From Taxillus chinensis (Eukaryota; Streptophyta; Magnoliopsida; Santalales; Loranthaceae): DNA of 64,000 bases. How positions within the stretch are numbered: the stretch's first letter is position 1; each line of letters begins with the position of its first letter. Position numbers and translations under genes: made by a program. The stretch spans positions 12,735,842 to 12,799,841 of the forward strand of contig CM042084.1 in NCBI GenBank assembly GCA_023512835.1, given 5' to 3'. The notes under the pieces are model-generated. The model searched no databases. It worked only from the letters and a program-made list of their open reading frames with translations, and had not been told where the DNA came from. Shown in pieces: positions 46,500 to 59,566 of the stretch.

Positions 46500-47770
46500 A
46501 ATGAAAAAAAATGGGCCAAAAATGTGCACAACGATATGACATTTGAAATTTCTAACAAAAATTATTGTTGACGGAAAATAAAAATTCATATATCTGACCG
46601 TCGTAGAGGAGCTCGATGCCTGCTTGAGGCTTGCTCGAGCTTGAGGCTCGAGCTACATTTGCATTATCGTCGACGTGAGAGCCGTGGGGGAGGTGCTCGA
46701 CGCTTGCTCGAGCTGGAGGCTCGAGCAGCATCTTTTTCTTTGCGTTATGATTGAGGCTCAAGCCTCTTGCTCGATGTCTGCTCAAGTCCCTGCTCAAGCC
46801 TCTGCGCGACACTATATTTGAGGGATGATCTGGGAACGCACCAATGCGTGGCAAATGATATTGATATGGCTTATTCCATGTTTGTCGCGGACGCAAAGAT
46901 ATCGCAAGGCCTATTGTACCTAGCAGCGCCCTTTAATGAGATTGTGTTGGGTGTGTTTGTTTTCAACTTTAGATTTTGATACGGCCTTAGGCTTGCTTTC
47001 AACATTTATTGTGGACCGCTGTGACTGATTGTTGATGTTGGGATTGATTTTGGCGTTTACATATGTTATTTAGCATGTTATTTATTTATCTTTGTATTTT
47101 AACATTCAGTTATTTCCCAAAAAGTTTTTTTGTTTTATACTAGAAGGTTATTGAGTGAGTTATCTTCACACCTTCGCAATGCAAAAAATTGGTATGTGAT
47201 GTTTTTAAAATTTAACAGACAGTCAACATTACGCAAATTACCATTCCTATTTTTTATATCGATGACAAAAACCCATAATGTGACCTCATCTATAAAAATT
47301 TAAAACTTGAACTTATCATTTAAGTAACTATAATATACTACCCTTTCATGATGTGTTTTATCTATCCCAAAGGTCAGCCCGACCTTTTTAGAATTTTAAA
47401 ACGAACTTGGCCTGTTGGCCTTTTAGAGGTCAGTCTGACCTCTTGAAATATGAAAACCTAGGCTTGCCATAACTAAAATTGATGTTTAATATTGCGATGA
47501 TCATTATCTGTTTTTCTTATATGTTATGGTGTTTGGTTAACAATTCAGTATAAAGGAATGTAATGGGCTTAGGCTGTGTTTTAGCCTACCATATGAAGAT
47601 CTGAGACAGACTTTGGCCCAAGTTATTACAACTCACTTCAACCATAAACTTGAATGTATCTAGCCTGTGTTGTAAGTACACTGTATATCTATGAGGCATG
47701 TTTGGACCACTTTGGAAATTTGTTATTGCCTTGGGTAGATCTAATCTCACTTGTTTGTTTCTAGTAGATT
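46500..47770 (+). repeat. RepA copy 4 (long form)
   Basis: Begins near ATGGGCCAAAAATG, has a GCTCGAG-word cluster at 46,610-46,800, CCAATGCGTGGCAAATGATA, GTTGGGTGTGTTTGTTTTCA, GTGGACCGCTGTGA, then ~700 bases including AGAGGTCAGTCTGACCTCT. Repeated with many substitutions at 48160-49400. No transposase or RT frame. Confidence 0.85.
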
Positions 47771-48160
47771 TTCTTTTCTAATTAAAAATAAATAGTATCC
47801 AATCGCATTACTCAGAATGGGGATGAGTTTTAATGAGGAAAAATGTTATTTGCAATCGGCATTGCGTCTTCATCGCACCTCGGACTGATCTGGAAATTAC
47901 CATAGAGTAGGAGGCTTGAGCAGATCGAGCAGGAGACTTGAGCAGTCCATCACACACCCAAATAAAATTTCCATTTTTCAAAAATCTATCATCTTAAGCT
48001 TGGTATTAAGCCTTGTCGAGCACATTTGGGTTAGAGAGAGAGAGAAACCTGGCCTGACCCTAACAAAAAATATGAAATTAGAGGCGAAAGAGTGTATTTT
48101 TTGTGAATTTGAGAGCGTTAAACTCCATACGGGGGTTTGGCTATTGTAGCTCTCGTTAAT
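47770..48160. other. Spacer between RepA copies 4 and 5
   Basis: Contains a short cluster of GGCTTGAGCAGATCGAGCAGG-like wording (47,910-47,945) related to RepA; no gene. Confidence 0.5.
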
Positions 48161-49400
48161 ACTTACAAATCAAAAAAATGAGCCAAAAATGGTCCACTGT
48201 ACGCAAAGATATGGCCATTTGAAGTTTCAAATGGAAATTACAGTTGACAGAAACCAAAAATCTGTACATCTGACGCGTACTTGAGGCTTGCTCGATGCCT
48301 GCTTGATTTTGAGGCTCAAGCAGCGTTTGCGTTGCCGTCGACGCGAGGGCCATGGGGGATGTGCTTAACGCCTGCTAGAGGCTTACTCGATGCCTTCTAG
48401 AGACTTGCTTGATGCTTGCTAGAGGCTTGCTTGAGTTGGAGGCTCGAGCAGCATCTTTTTCTCTGTGATATGATTTGGGCTCACGCCTCTTGCTCAAGTC
48501 CCTCCTCGAACTTCTGCTTGACACTATATTTGAGCAATGATCCGGAAATGCGTCGATGCATGGCAAATGATATTGATGTGGCTTATTCCACGTCAGCCGG
48601 TGATGTAAAATGTTACAATACAATGCCAGGTTGTACCTAGTAATGCCCTTTAATGAGATTGTTTTGGGTGTGTTTGTTTTCAGCTTTACATTCTGATAAT
48701 GCCTTAGGCTTGCTTTTGGCATTTTACAGTGGACTACTATGATTTGTTGTTGATGTTGGAAGTGATTTTGGTATTTACAGATGTTATTTAGCGTGTTATC
48801 TATTTATCTTCATATTTTAACATTCAGTTACTTCCTAAAAACTTTTGTCCTTTTATATTGGAAGGTTATTGAGTGAGTTATCTTCACACCTTCGCAATGC
48901 AAAAATTTGGTATGTGATGTTTTAAAATTTAACAATCAATCAACACTATACAAATTACCATTCTTGTTTTTTTTATATCGATGGCGAAAACCTATAATGT
49001 GACCTCATCTATAAAAATTTAAAACTTATACTTATCATTTAAGTAACTACAATATACTACCCTTTCATGATGTGTTTTATATGTTCCAGAGGTCAGGCTG
49101 ACCTTTTTAGAATTTTAAAACGAACTTGGCCTGTCGACCTTTAGAGGTCAATCTGACCTCTTGAAATCTGAAAATCTAGGCTTGCCATAACTAAAATTGA
49201 TGTTTAATATTGCAATGATCATTATTTGTTTTTCTTATATGTTATGGTGTTTGGTCAACGATTCAGTATAAAGGAATGTAATGGGCTTAGGTTGTGTTTC
49301 AACCTACCATATGAAGATTTGAGACAGACTTTGGCCCAATCTATTACAACTCACTTCAACCATAAACTTCAATGTATTTAGCTTGTGTTATATGTACCTT
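48160..49400 (+). repeat. RepA copy 5 (long form)
   Basis: Collinear with copy 4 throughout, giving a direct repeat with a period near 1.66 kb. The palindrome-word cluster lies at 48,285-48,500. Ends where an M3 MITE fragment begins. Confidence 0.85.
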
Positions 49401-49404
49401 GCAT

Positions 49405-49695
49405 ATCTATGAGAGATGGAGGAGGTCACCACCGTTGTTGGGGGAGAGATGGGGGAGGCTGCGAAAGGAGGAAAGGGGTAGGGGCGACACAAGAGAGGGG
49501 GGATGCGTGGGAGAGGAGATAGGGTGAGAGTAGTATGTAATTGTGGAAATAGTAACTTAGTTAAAGCTAAAAATTTATCTAAATTTAGATAAATTTTTAG
49601 CTTTAGCTATTCATTCATCTAACATATCGGAGACACATTTTAGGGATATTTGACTATAATTTTTGCTATAATTAATAGATTGGAGATACTCTTAT
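49405..49695. mobile_element. M3 MITE, truncated copy with G-rich core
   Basis: A G-rich stretch (GGGGGAGAGATGGGGGAGGC, 49,440-49,530) is followed by TTAGCTTTAGCTATTCATTC and TATAATTAATAGATTGGAGATACTCTTA, the terminal words of the M3 family. The left AT-rich arm is missing. A small palindrome (CTAAAAATTTATCTAAATTT and its inverse) lies at 49,566-49,605. Confidence 0.55.
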
Positions 49696-49699
49696 AATG

Positions 49700-50920
49700 T
49701 GTATATAAAAATTAAGGTCATTATTTGACATCGCTTATGTCAAATTTTGTATATGAAACTTTGAAAACTAAATTTTGCTTTAGAAATTTCCAAGCCATAT
49801 GATCGGTGAGTTAGGATGTTTGTTTTGTCTGTTTTTTGTTTTTGTTTTCAAAATGTGATAATTATTTTCAAATATATAAAATATAAAATTAAAAACAAAA
49901 AAAACTGAAATATTTTTTTGCTTTTTTTTAATTTTTTGTATTCGAAAATAGTTAGTATATTTTAAAAATAAAAATAAAAAACAAAAAAATAAATATGTCA
50001 TTAATCACCATGAACTGGTAATATTTATGTGATTTACAAACTTGTCCGCTTCCATCTCACTTATTATTACCTTTACATGTTTAACTTAATATGACTAAAT
50101 TTTAATCTTTTGGGAATTGAAAAATATAGGAAAAATTTTAATAATATTTTTTCAAACTATCATAACATTCAGCTGTCCATTGATTATTAAGTTTTTAATT
50201 TTTATATCAACATAATTGATTATTGTATTAAAAACTTCAAAGTTCAATTTTGCAATTTATTAACATGTAATCTTTTCATATTTGCATTTTTATTTCATTT
50301 TCCCTATTTCCATTTCCGGTCATTCACTTCCCCTATGTAAGGATATCCTTCCAAGTTACATCTCACATCAATGTTTGAATTTGCAATTGCCAATTTATTA
50401 ACGTGTAAACTTTTCAAATTTGCATTTTTATTACAAATTTTCTATTTCCAATTATGGTAATTAATTTATTTTTATTACAACCAACAATTCATAACCGCTT
50501 CATCCTGATTTATAATGAAATGCCGTAAAATCTTAGTATGTTATCACGTTATTTACTGGTTATATAACTCTATGTAATATTACTTTTAATTTATTTATCA
50601 AATATATTTTTCAAAAATGTGAATAATAATATTTATTCATAAATATTTTACTAATATTTATTTGTATAAGTATACTGTATTCAAGTTTTATAAAAACGAA
50701 CTACATATTTTCGATGTGTGAAGAGTTAGTAATTTTCATAAGATGTTATTTTTAAATTATCATTTTACGTTCGAAAATATAATTATTTATTGAAATGTTG
50801 TAATTTTAGAATGGTACTAAAGTTAATTAGGTTTATTGTTATACTGTATTAGATTTTCTACATATACACTTGATTATAATAAATTTAAAAATAAATATAA
50901 ATAAATAGTAAGAGCTTAAG
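49700..50920. other. Intergenic, very AT-rich, no gene
   Basis: Only short low-complexity frames. Confidence 0.6.
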
Positions 50921-50925
50921 AGCAA

Positions 50926-51197
50926 TAGTAGCTTATTAGCTAAATTTTTTAATAAATTTATTTGCATGTAATATTAGCCATAAATTGTACTCGATATCCG
51001 TATTTTGATTATAAATTTTATTAAAATACAAACTTCGAGATATTTGCTAATCAAATTTGACTAGCCGATACTTTAAATTTAAAATTTTAAAAAAAATTTA
51101 TAATCAAAATATAAATCTTAGATATAATTTGTGTCTAATATTATTTTACGTAAATAAAATTATTCAAAATTTTAATTAGTTCACTGCTACTATAAAA
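50926..51197. mobile_element. Small MITE (M4) with long inverted repeats
   Basis: The left arm (AATAGTAGCTTATTAGCTAA, TTTATTTGCATGTAATATTAG, TTTTGATTATAAATTTTATT) and the right arm read on the minus strand (ATAGTAGCAGTGAACTAATT, TTTATTTACGTAAAATAATATTAG, TTTTGATTATAAATTTTTTT) match in order. Total ~270 bases, no coding sequence. Confidence 0.65.
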
Positions 51198-51235
51198 CAA
51201 GCAAAAGCATAAGACTAGGTAGATTATTCATTTAA

Positions 51236-51770
51236 AACATCTCTAATCTATCAGTTATAACAAAAGCTATAGCAAAATATGACTAAAATGCTTCTCCAAT
51301 TCATCAGGTAAACCTTTAGCAAAAGCAAAAACAAAAGCTAAATATGACTTTTACTTTTGCTTTTGCTGAACCTGTCATGTCAGCACATATGATGAAAACC
51401 TTTTCCAATCCCCGTCCCGCTCCCCCCTCTCGTTCCTAACTTCTGTCTCGTTCCCGTCTCCCCCCCCCCGGCGCCGTTGTTCCTCGTTTGAGTCGTCTCC
51501 CTCTCCCCGACACTGGTCGGCATCCTCCCTGGTCCCCGTCTCCCTCCAACCCAACGCCGTTCCCGTTCCCGTCTCCCTCCCCTCTGGTGAAGGTCGGCAC
51601 AACCAACGCCCCCCCCCCCCCCCCCCCATCACGATTTTAGACACTTCCCCTACTCTGCAATTAGGGATTTAATGTTTGATGCTTGGATTCTGATGTACCA
51701 TTGGAGTATCATTTAGCTATAATGATACTGTAGTAAGTTAAAATTAACTTTAGCTGTGCAACAACCAATT
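51236..51770. mobile_element. M3 MITE with C-rich core
   Basis: Left arm ATCTCTAATCTATCAGTTAT and AGCAAAAGCAAAAACAAAAGC; right arm ATTGGAGTATCATTTAGCTA, GATACTGTAGTAAGTTAAA and AACTTTAGCTGTGCAAC. Same words as the 59,567 copy. Core 51,400-51,627 is C-rich on the plus strand and ends in a run of 19 C. The minus-strand Gly/Arg frame there is an artefact. Confidence 0.65.
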
Positions 51771-51799
51771 AAAGCAATACATATTTAACTTTGTCTATT

Positions 51800-54410
51800 T
51801 TAACCAAAGCAACCGTGATTGAAGCAACCAAAGCAATCAAAAAGGAGTGTTTGGAATTTTAAATTGATTTAAATAAAGCAACTCCATTCATTCTCCAGAG
51901 CAATCAATAAGGTTTATTTAAATATTAGTCACCAAGTGAATTAAGAGAGTTTATATATGAAAAAAATGTTATTTAAATTTTAAATTATCGTTTAATTATA
52001 ATATGTCAAGAAATGAGTATACTTTTATCGTTGACGTATAAAGGATATGAATAAATGTAAAGTAGATTGACGAACCCACTAACCCTTTGCTTGGTAGATA
52101 TGGAAAAAGGGTGGAAGCAAGGAAAATATATGAAAATTTTATTTTCCATTGCTTGGTAAGCATAGAAAATTCATGGAAAAAACAATAAATGAGCATGGGA
52201 ACTTGTGCAACGTTTTCACACCAAAAATGGTGTGAAAACCTATGTAAAATAAACAGTGTCATCGTTTTTCAAAAATGCCCTTATGGATTTAAATTTTATT
52301 TTTAACAGCTAGGGATACAATTGGCAAAGCATAGCATAAAATTTTCTTTCCACCTTTTTTCTACCTCTTACCAACCACTATTTTTTTCCACCCTTTTTCT
52401 TTCTATATTTTTTCTTTCAACCTTTTTTCCATATATTTTTTTTCCACCCCTTGTCCAGGTATTGTCAAGCAAAGTGTAAATTAAACTAAACACATCTTCT
52501 ACGGTATAAATGAATATGCTTAAAAAATTGAAAAAAAAAACTGACAAATCAAATTAACCCGATAATTTAACCAATCGAATAAATCGATATTTATTTAGGC
52601 AGGTTGACTAATCTATCAACCCAACTAAAAACCAAATAAACTAATTAGATAAATAGTATAATCCGTCTAAACCGACCGACGAACACTTCTGTATAAGAAA
52701 TTTTCTCAAATACGGTAATATGAAGATTTCATGAATTGAAGATGTAAGATCATTAATTGTAGACTTTCTAGGTTTAATTCAAAGTTGTTTTTGATGATGT
52801 CGATTTATTTAATTTGGTTTGTTAGGATTAGATATTAGATTCTGTGACGATGCTAGAGTTGAATAGGAAAATTATTAATTCGATTTTATCTAACGAATCG
52901 ATCGAAAACCGAATAAATTAATTTAGACGGGTTAAACAATTCTATTGATCTAATTGAAAAATCAAAAATTCAATTTAACAGGGGTGAGTAACTCACCCAA
53001 ACCGATGATCACCCCTATTACTACTCTAAATTTTAATTTAAAAGAATTGATTTAATCTGAATTTTAATTTAAAAGCATTGATCTCAATCTCATAATTAAA
53101 ATAAGTTCAGATTTCATTATTTTTGGCGCACACAATTACGGGTTTATCTTCAAAAGCCGGTGAGGTGTACGAGGGATGTAGCATCAATGGAGGGATTATA
53201 TTGAATATCTGGGACAGATTTGGAATCTACTTAACCATCCTAAATTCATTCTAATGTGTATATAAATAGTAATATTACGGGTCATAGTATCCATTTCAAT
53301 CGATCATATTTGGATAGATTTAGAATCAATTTAATCATATTCGAAATAGATTTGAAATGAATTTTCCTGTGCATGATCGGCTTGACCCGCAACTCTCCCG
53401 AACCTGTGCGTGATCGATTATCATTGGATATGTGGAATCGATTTCGGTAGTCAAATAGGGACACCATATTAAATGGAATTAATATTGTTTGACGATTTAT
53501 AAAATAATAAACAAAAAAAGAATATTATTAGTAAAAAGATATATATTATTACATAAAGTTGATATAGATTATTTTCTTTTATTTAAAGCAATATATTATT
53601 ATTGTATGGGGGGGGATATATATATATATATATATATATTATTACATTAAAGAGAGAAGAATATTAACGAGTAAGAGATAAATTTGAAAATTAAAAAAAT
53701 TCTCTAAAACTAAATAATTTTGATTTTTGATTGAATGAGTTAATACATATTAGTTAATATTTATTTGTTTCGTAAATAATATTGTATTTTTTTTTTTTAC
53801 ATATCAATCATAGTGAATGAAATTATGACCCATTAAGATTTAACTACCAATCAAGTTAACTCATCGGACAAAAATTCTTTATTCAAAACTAAAATAGTCA
53901 CAGGCAGCAAAGATGTGATCACAGTTTTCATGGGTTATATGCTCTGGTCTTCTGGCATCAGCTGAGGGTTGGGATGTGGATTATGCCATTGAACTCTTGT
54001 GGGTACAACTATGACAGCAAGGAATCACGGGGATGCTGGAGGAGATAACCCCCTAGTTTTTTGTTCCCATCTTCTAATTAGTTGGATGCGGGCAGAACAT
54101 GTGACAAAGGTCATAGTCATACAGAGGTAGCGTACCCAGGAAATAGAACAATAATGAGAACAGCCTTCGTGCATACTGATAGGAGGGCCAATTAAACGAT
54201 AATAAAGTTACCAGTACATAATAATACTTCATGATATCCAGTTAGTTTAAAACATCCCAACATACAAAGTCATGCGCATTGCGCAACGCTACCCAGCAAC
54301 ATTATTCCCACTTCACTACTAATATTAGTAGCCATTCTAAAGTAAAAACTAAAACCCAAGTCACCTGGGGGGGTCATCTGAATTCTGAAGTGAACCAGTG
54401 GAGTTAAAAA
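51800..54410. other. Intergenic, no gene seen
   Basis: AT-rich, with (TA)n at ~53,617-53,640 after a G run, and several short imperfect direct repeats (TTTTAATTTAAAAG.ATTGAT near 53,040 and 53,065). Confidence 0.6.
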
Positions 54411-54413
54411 AGC

Positions 54414-54992
54414 TCAGAAGAAAGCTCGGCTCCCGTAGAACACCCGAGCTTGGCCATTGCTTGGTGTCTGCACCTTCTGATCTGCAGTGCTTGAATTGCT
54501 CGAACTGCAGGGTCCGCTTTCAATGTCCATAGGAAGCTTCATTTTCGCCAGGGACTCTGTGAATTGCTGCATGCTCTTCATGTACATGTCCACTATGTCC
54601 TGCTGCACCACCTTCTGCTCCTGCCCAAGATTCACTGTAAGCACGGTCTTGGCTGATGCATTGCCCCGTGGAAGCAGTGCACTACTAGAGGAATCAGATT
54701 CTCCATCTCCATCACGGTGCCCATTCTTCTTCACCTTTAGTTCAGAAACCTGCTCCGGCTTCAGAGACTTCAAATCCACCACACCATTCTCGGAGACCTG
54801 GGAGCTCGCAGGGGAGGACTCATTAATTGAAAAAGAATCCTGCTTCTGAAATGGTTTGGAATCCACAACCTGAGCCCCCAATTCCGACTTCAGCTGATTC
54901 TCATTGTCTGAGAACAAACTCCCGGTGCTTTGAGAGTCATCAATGCTTGAACTTGAGATACCAAAATACTCCGAAAGCATCAATACATTTTA
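54414..54992 (-). pseudogene. C2-domain protein, 3' half of a split gene
   Basis: A minus-strand frame of about 190 codons ending TGA. It begins at NVLMLSEYFGISSSS just inside A-rich sequence with no start codon of its own in context, and an in-frame TAA precedes it. Contains a Ser-rich linker, KTVLTVNLGQEQKVVQQDIV, DMYMKSMQQFTESLAKMKLP and the C-terminus RVFYGSRAFF. I recognise this as the conserved C-terminal region of the same plant C2 (calcium-dependent lipid-binding) family whose N-terminal half is at 36340. It is preceded by AAAAAAAAAAAAGTGTTTGG, an M2-MITE-like string. No C2 domain is present nearby, so it is an orphan half, not a gene. Confidence 0.75.
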
Positions 54993-54999
54993 CCAAACA

Positions 55000-56310
55000 C
55001 TTTTTTTTTTTGCAAAGGATCACTATTACACTTTTTTTAACTTGAGAAGCAGTCTTCATTCTCAAACTGGACCACTATTATACTTAAGATTCAAATACAA
55101 GACCAAAAAACATGTAAGATAGACCAACAACCCGTGTGCTCTTGCTATTGGCTGATCTATGAATGGAACAACTAGTAAGATTTTTTTAAACTTATGTTAA
55201 CATGGCTTATTGACCATTTAACAAGCCACAACATTTTTTTTGTTGAAAAAATCTACATACAAGCCTCCTCGCGCAAGCCTCTCACACACATGTGACATGT
55301 CAACATTCCATTGACTTTGATGATTTAGTCAGGCCCACCTGTAATTTCATTAGAATCAATAGGATACTATCACATGTCACGCTCCGAGTTTCGGGACGTC
55401 TCCCTATAGCATATTCCGAATTAGAAGAAATGATACTTGTGAGAAAGGGGCTAGTTTGAATCATAAATGGTACATAACGAAAGGCTCCTTTGGATGTAAT
55501 AATAATGGATGCAATGATGGATGTAACTCCTTTGGAGTTCAAATGTGTCGGCTCTATTGGGTGCAATGAACACGCTGTTAGTTAATGACTTGACGTTGAA
55601 GAAGAAATTTGACCATCATAATATAAATTGTTTGAAAATTAAAACTGCTTTTCTAATGAGTCTAATAGTAGGGTGAAACTAGCTTATGTACGCTTCAACC
55701 ATTAGATTAAACTTAACGTATCAGGATGAATGAAAACTAAATAATGTTATAGGTTAAAAGGCACAAAAAATCTAGCTCAGCACTAAAGACTTTGATGAAA
55801 AGACTTATACGCAGTATTATTTTTTTATGTTTACAATTCATTAAAATAACATGATTGAACGAGAATTAAACATTTTGTGATGAAATTAATTATTACTAGA
55901 AACCATATGATCGAAAAATAAAGACAAAAAACATAAAATAAAAAATAAAAACATAAAGGAATGGGTTCTCACGAACAAATTGCTTCCCCTAGTACAAAAC
56001 ATGGTAAGAAGTCACTTTTGTCCTTTCTCCGAGGGGTCAATGTCTGTTAACAAAAAAAATTGAAGAAAAATGCAACACCTTCTCTCTAACGAGTGTTGTT
56101 TCATTTAGGACTCTCTGTCTACACATTGCCACTTGACTTGTCCGTGGGAGCGATGCAAGTTGACAAAGGTGTGATCCAGCTAAATAATCCAACCCATGAT
56201 AAAAGGAAGCACTTTGCACAAACTCCGTAGGCCCTCTCGAACTAATTAGCATATTTAATTAGCATTAGAGTCCTCATACGTATATTTGCTGCATTATTAC
56301 TCCACGAAAC
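55000..56310. other. Intergenic, no gene recognised
   Basis: The flank next to the split gene (55,000-55,070) has repeated AAGTGTAATAGTGATCC / T-run wording. Frames such as 55300-55566 (minus) show no family motif. Confidence 0.5.
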
Positions 56311-56358
56311 ACGATTTCATGGCCGTCGTTCACTCGTTAAAGTATTCATATTAGTTTT

Positions 56359-56394
<36 letters not shown>

Positions 56395-58405
56395 TTATAT
56401 TTATATAATTTATTTAAAAATAAAAATAAAAATAATCTTCCATCAGTTTTTTTTAAATATTTTATATATTTAATTTTTTTATTATTTATTGCTCAAAAGT
56501 TTTTTTATAGTTTTTTATATTGTTTTTATTATATATTATAATAAATAGAAAAAAGAGAAAAAAAAATAAATTATTTTTTAAATATAATAGAAAAGTTATT
56601 GAAAATGGAATATAAAAAGTTTTTCTAAAAGTGAATTTTAGGATAAAATTTTTAAAAAATTACATTCTTAACTAAAATTTATGAAAAAGTATAAAAAATT
56701 TAATATGAAAACTTTTAATTAATTAAAGCACAAAAACGTTATGATAAATGGTTGGATATACGTAGTCCCATTCCGCGGCTGCGCGCATAATCCATTCCAT
56801 CACTCACTCCACATGACTTGCATTTGCCAAAAGTATCAACACCACGCGGCCACGCATCCATAATTATCTTCCGTGGTGTATGCGATGTGCACATGCCTGA
56901 TCTTCAGCCAAAAGGCGTCAACAACACCAGCAAGCGTGTACATGCCGGGTCTTCGCTCTTCACTTCATCCAGACGCCTGCCTGGAGCACGGACAAACAGG
57001 ATACCAGAATAGAAGATAGCTTTTAGCATAAATAAGGTCGACAGCCACTTAAATGCTGGTGCAGTGCCAAATTAATTTGAGTGTTCATCATTAACAGGGA
57101 GGGTCGTTATGAACATCATACGAGTATAAAATTACACTCAATATATATAATACCTTTTACAAAATTATACGTGGTAATTTCTGGCAAATCACTGTGATAC
57201 ATTATTATTATTATGTAATTTTCACGTCACAGTGGCTCAATAGTTAATACCATTAAATTGTTAACAAATAATCAAGTTTTTTTAAATTTATTATTTATAA
57301 ATTATAGTGTTAGCATCATCAAGCTAAGGCATAATTTCACATGCATATCACAATATTATTCATTTTGACTTTTTTTTATTCTTTTTTCACCTGAAACAAC
57401 TTCACAGCCTATAAACCTTCATAAATGCAATTACATTTAAATTTATAACTATGTATTTTCTCTAATAACAAAACTTATCACCATTATAGCATTGACTTTT
57501 TTTAATACACCTCACCCCACTCCTACCCCTACCCCATAGTGATTCCAAAATTTGAAAACAGGACTTCTATCAAAGGTAAGATTGCATTTATCATTCTACA
57601 CATGAGATTGTATTGACATTAACTTCATAAAAAGGCAATGCAAATATATAAATTATGAATGTTAGAAATACAATTATATTAGTTTGGCTAAAGTAACTAT
57701 AAGTTACATTAATTTTTTTCCGGAATTTGAGTAACTGTTGCATGCTCGTCGGTTGTTTTTATTTTACTTTTAATGTTTTTCTTTCTTTTTTCCTTCCGGT
57801 TCTTATATTATATTATTATTTTAATAATTTCAATTAATTCAATGTTACTAGATTATGGATTAGGAAAAAAACAAATTTTGGCATTGATTTTAAATTAAAA
57901 TCGAAAACAACAGGGGTAATTTTGTGGCAGGATGTAAATTTGAATTTTTTTTCCTCTTATACGTGTTGAAGTAATGTTAGGTGTGCCGATGCATCTGAAA
58001 ATATCAAAAAGAAGTACTATTTATTTATGTAAACAGTATTCCTCTACGAATATTTTCTAATGTATCCGTTGGCGTATAGTTTCTATACACATGATTTATT
58101 ATTATTATTATTGAGTGATTATTAAAAGCCATTATTATTTTAATTAATTATTTGGAGACTGGAATAGTTAAATATTTTAATAAATTTATTTAGCTAGCTG
58201 GTGCTTGAAGTTTGATATTTAATAAAGTTTTTAATCAATACATATATTTTGAGTTGAATTTGTGATCAATATTACTTTATGTATAATTTTAACAAAATTT
58301 ATAGACAAAATAAATCTCAATAACAATTTATAATTAATACTACTAGTACTTATATATATATATATATATATTATATTGAGTGATTATTAAAAGCCATTGC
58401 TGTTT
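56310..58405. other. Intergenic, no gene recognised
   Basis: Mostly AT-rich with an (AT)n tract at 56,361-56,391. A GC-richer patch at 56,765-57,010 holds a 64-codon frame (56818-57012, plus) without recognisable motif. Confidence 0.5.
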
Positions 58406-58409
58406 TAAA

Positions 58410-58994
58410 GTTTTACAATGAACTCAAAATGCTATGGTAAAATGGGCCTTCAATCAAATTGATTAAAATTTTCGAATAGTTTAAAATATTAAAAATATAT
58501 AATTAATATTTTAATAGAATAGTAAAAAAAATATTGAGCCTATAAAAGTAGTTTATACATATATATATATACACACACACAAAAGATTATGATATATGTA
58601 AAAAAACATAATAAGCACAAGTGCAATATATGCAAAATGAATATAATTAGTGAACATGCGATCATAGTAGTTCGATCATGATTGAACGGTTCAAATTACA
58701 CTTTTATTTAACTGTTCATTTGTTACATTGCCTGCTACAGTATCTCGATATGATTAAATGAAAATGCAATTTGTACCGTTCAATCATATGATTAAACGAT
58801 TGAGATTGTACTTACGCTCATTACTTTGCTTTTACATATATCATAAACTTTAATGTATATATACTTACTTTATATGCTCAATAAATCTTTTGTTATTTTA
58901 TTAAAATATTAATTATAATTTTTTAAATATTTTAAACTACTCAATAAATTTAATTAATTTGATTGAAGGTTAATTTTACAAGTCATTGTAAAAC
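58410..58994. mobile_element. Foldback/MITE element (M5) with ~230-bp inverted arms
   Basis: GTTTTACAATGA at the left end and its inverse TCATTGTAAAAC at the right end. The arms continue with CCTTCAATCAAATTGATTAA / inverse, TAGTTTAAAATATT / inverse, GATATATGTAAAA / inverse, and TCGATCATGATTGAACGGTTC / inverse towards the centre. No coding sequence. Confidence 0.75.
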
Positions 58995-58999
58995 TTTTT

Positions 59000-59560
59000 T
59001 TATCTATATTTTAACTATTATTTGATAATATTTTAATTATATTGAGCTTATTAATGCTTCAAATAAAAAAACACATTAGTATCCATTTATTTTAATATGT
59101 AAGAGCATTCACACTAGTTTCATAATTTTTATCTCTATTTTAGGAAATGAATAATACATTATTTGATATATCTTGTTTATCCTCCACATCTCATTATCTA
59201 TCTCTATTTCTATTTTTTGAAATTATAATTTTTTAATTTATATTTACTAATTTTTTTTATCTCTTACGTTTATTACAATCAATCAAAAATGCACATATAT
59301 TAAGAAATATAGTAAAAAAAAACTTGAAAGATAAATAGTAATCATTCAAATATGGAGATTTTCTCTCTAATATTTATTTTTATTCTTTAAATAATTTTAG
59401 AGTTTGAAAGATTTGAGTATTTTTTATCAAAAATTTAAAACTTTCTTTGAGTTTTAAACTTTTTTTTTAAAAGCCAGAGTGAATGCAGCGGCATGATTAC
59501 ACCAAATTGGCATCGCTTCATATTTTCTACGTGAAAACTAATACACTATAATTAGAGCAT
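59000..59560. other. Intergenic, no gene
   Basis: AT-rich DNA only. Confidence 0.6.
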
Positions 59561-59566
59561 ATCTAA

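Noticed and set aside
51375..51644. Minus-strand Gly/Arg-rich 89-codon frame
   Set aside because: C-rich core of an M3 MITE ending in a 19-C run.
55300..55566. 88-codon minus-strand frame
   Set aside because: No recognisable motif, no codon signal by eye, no neighbouring exons.
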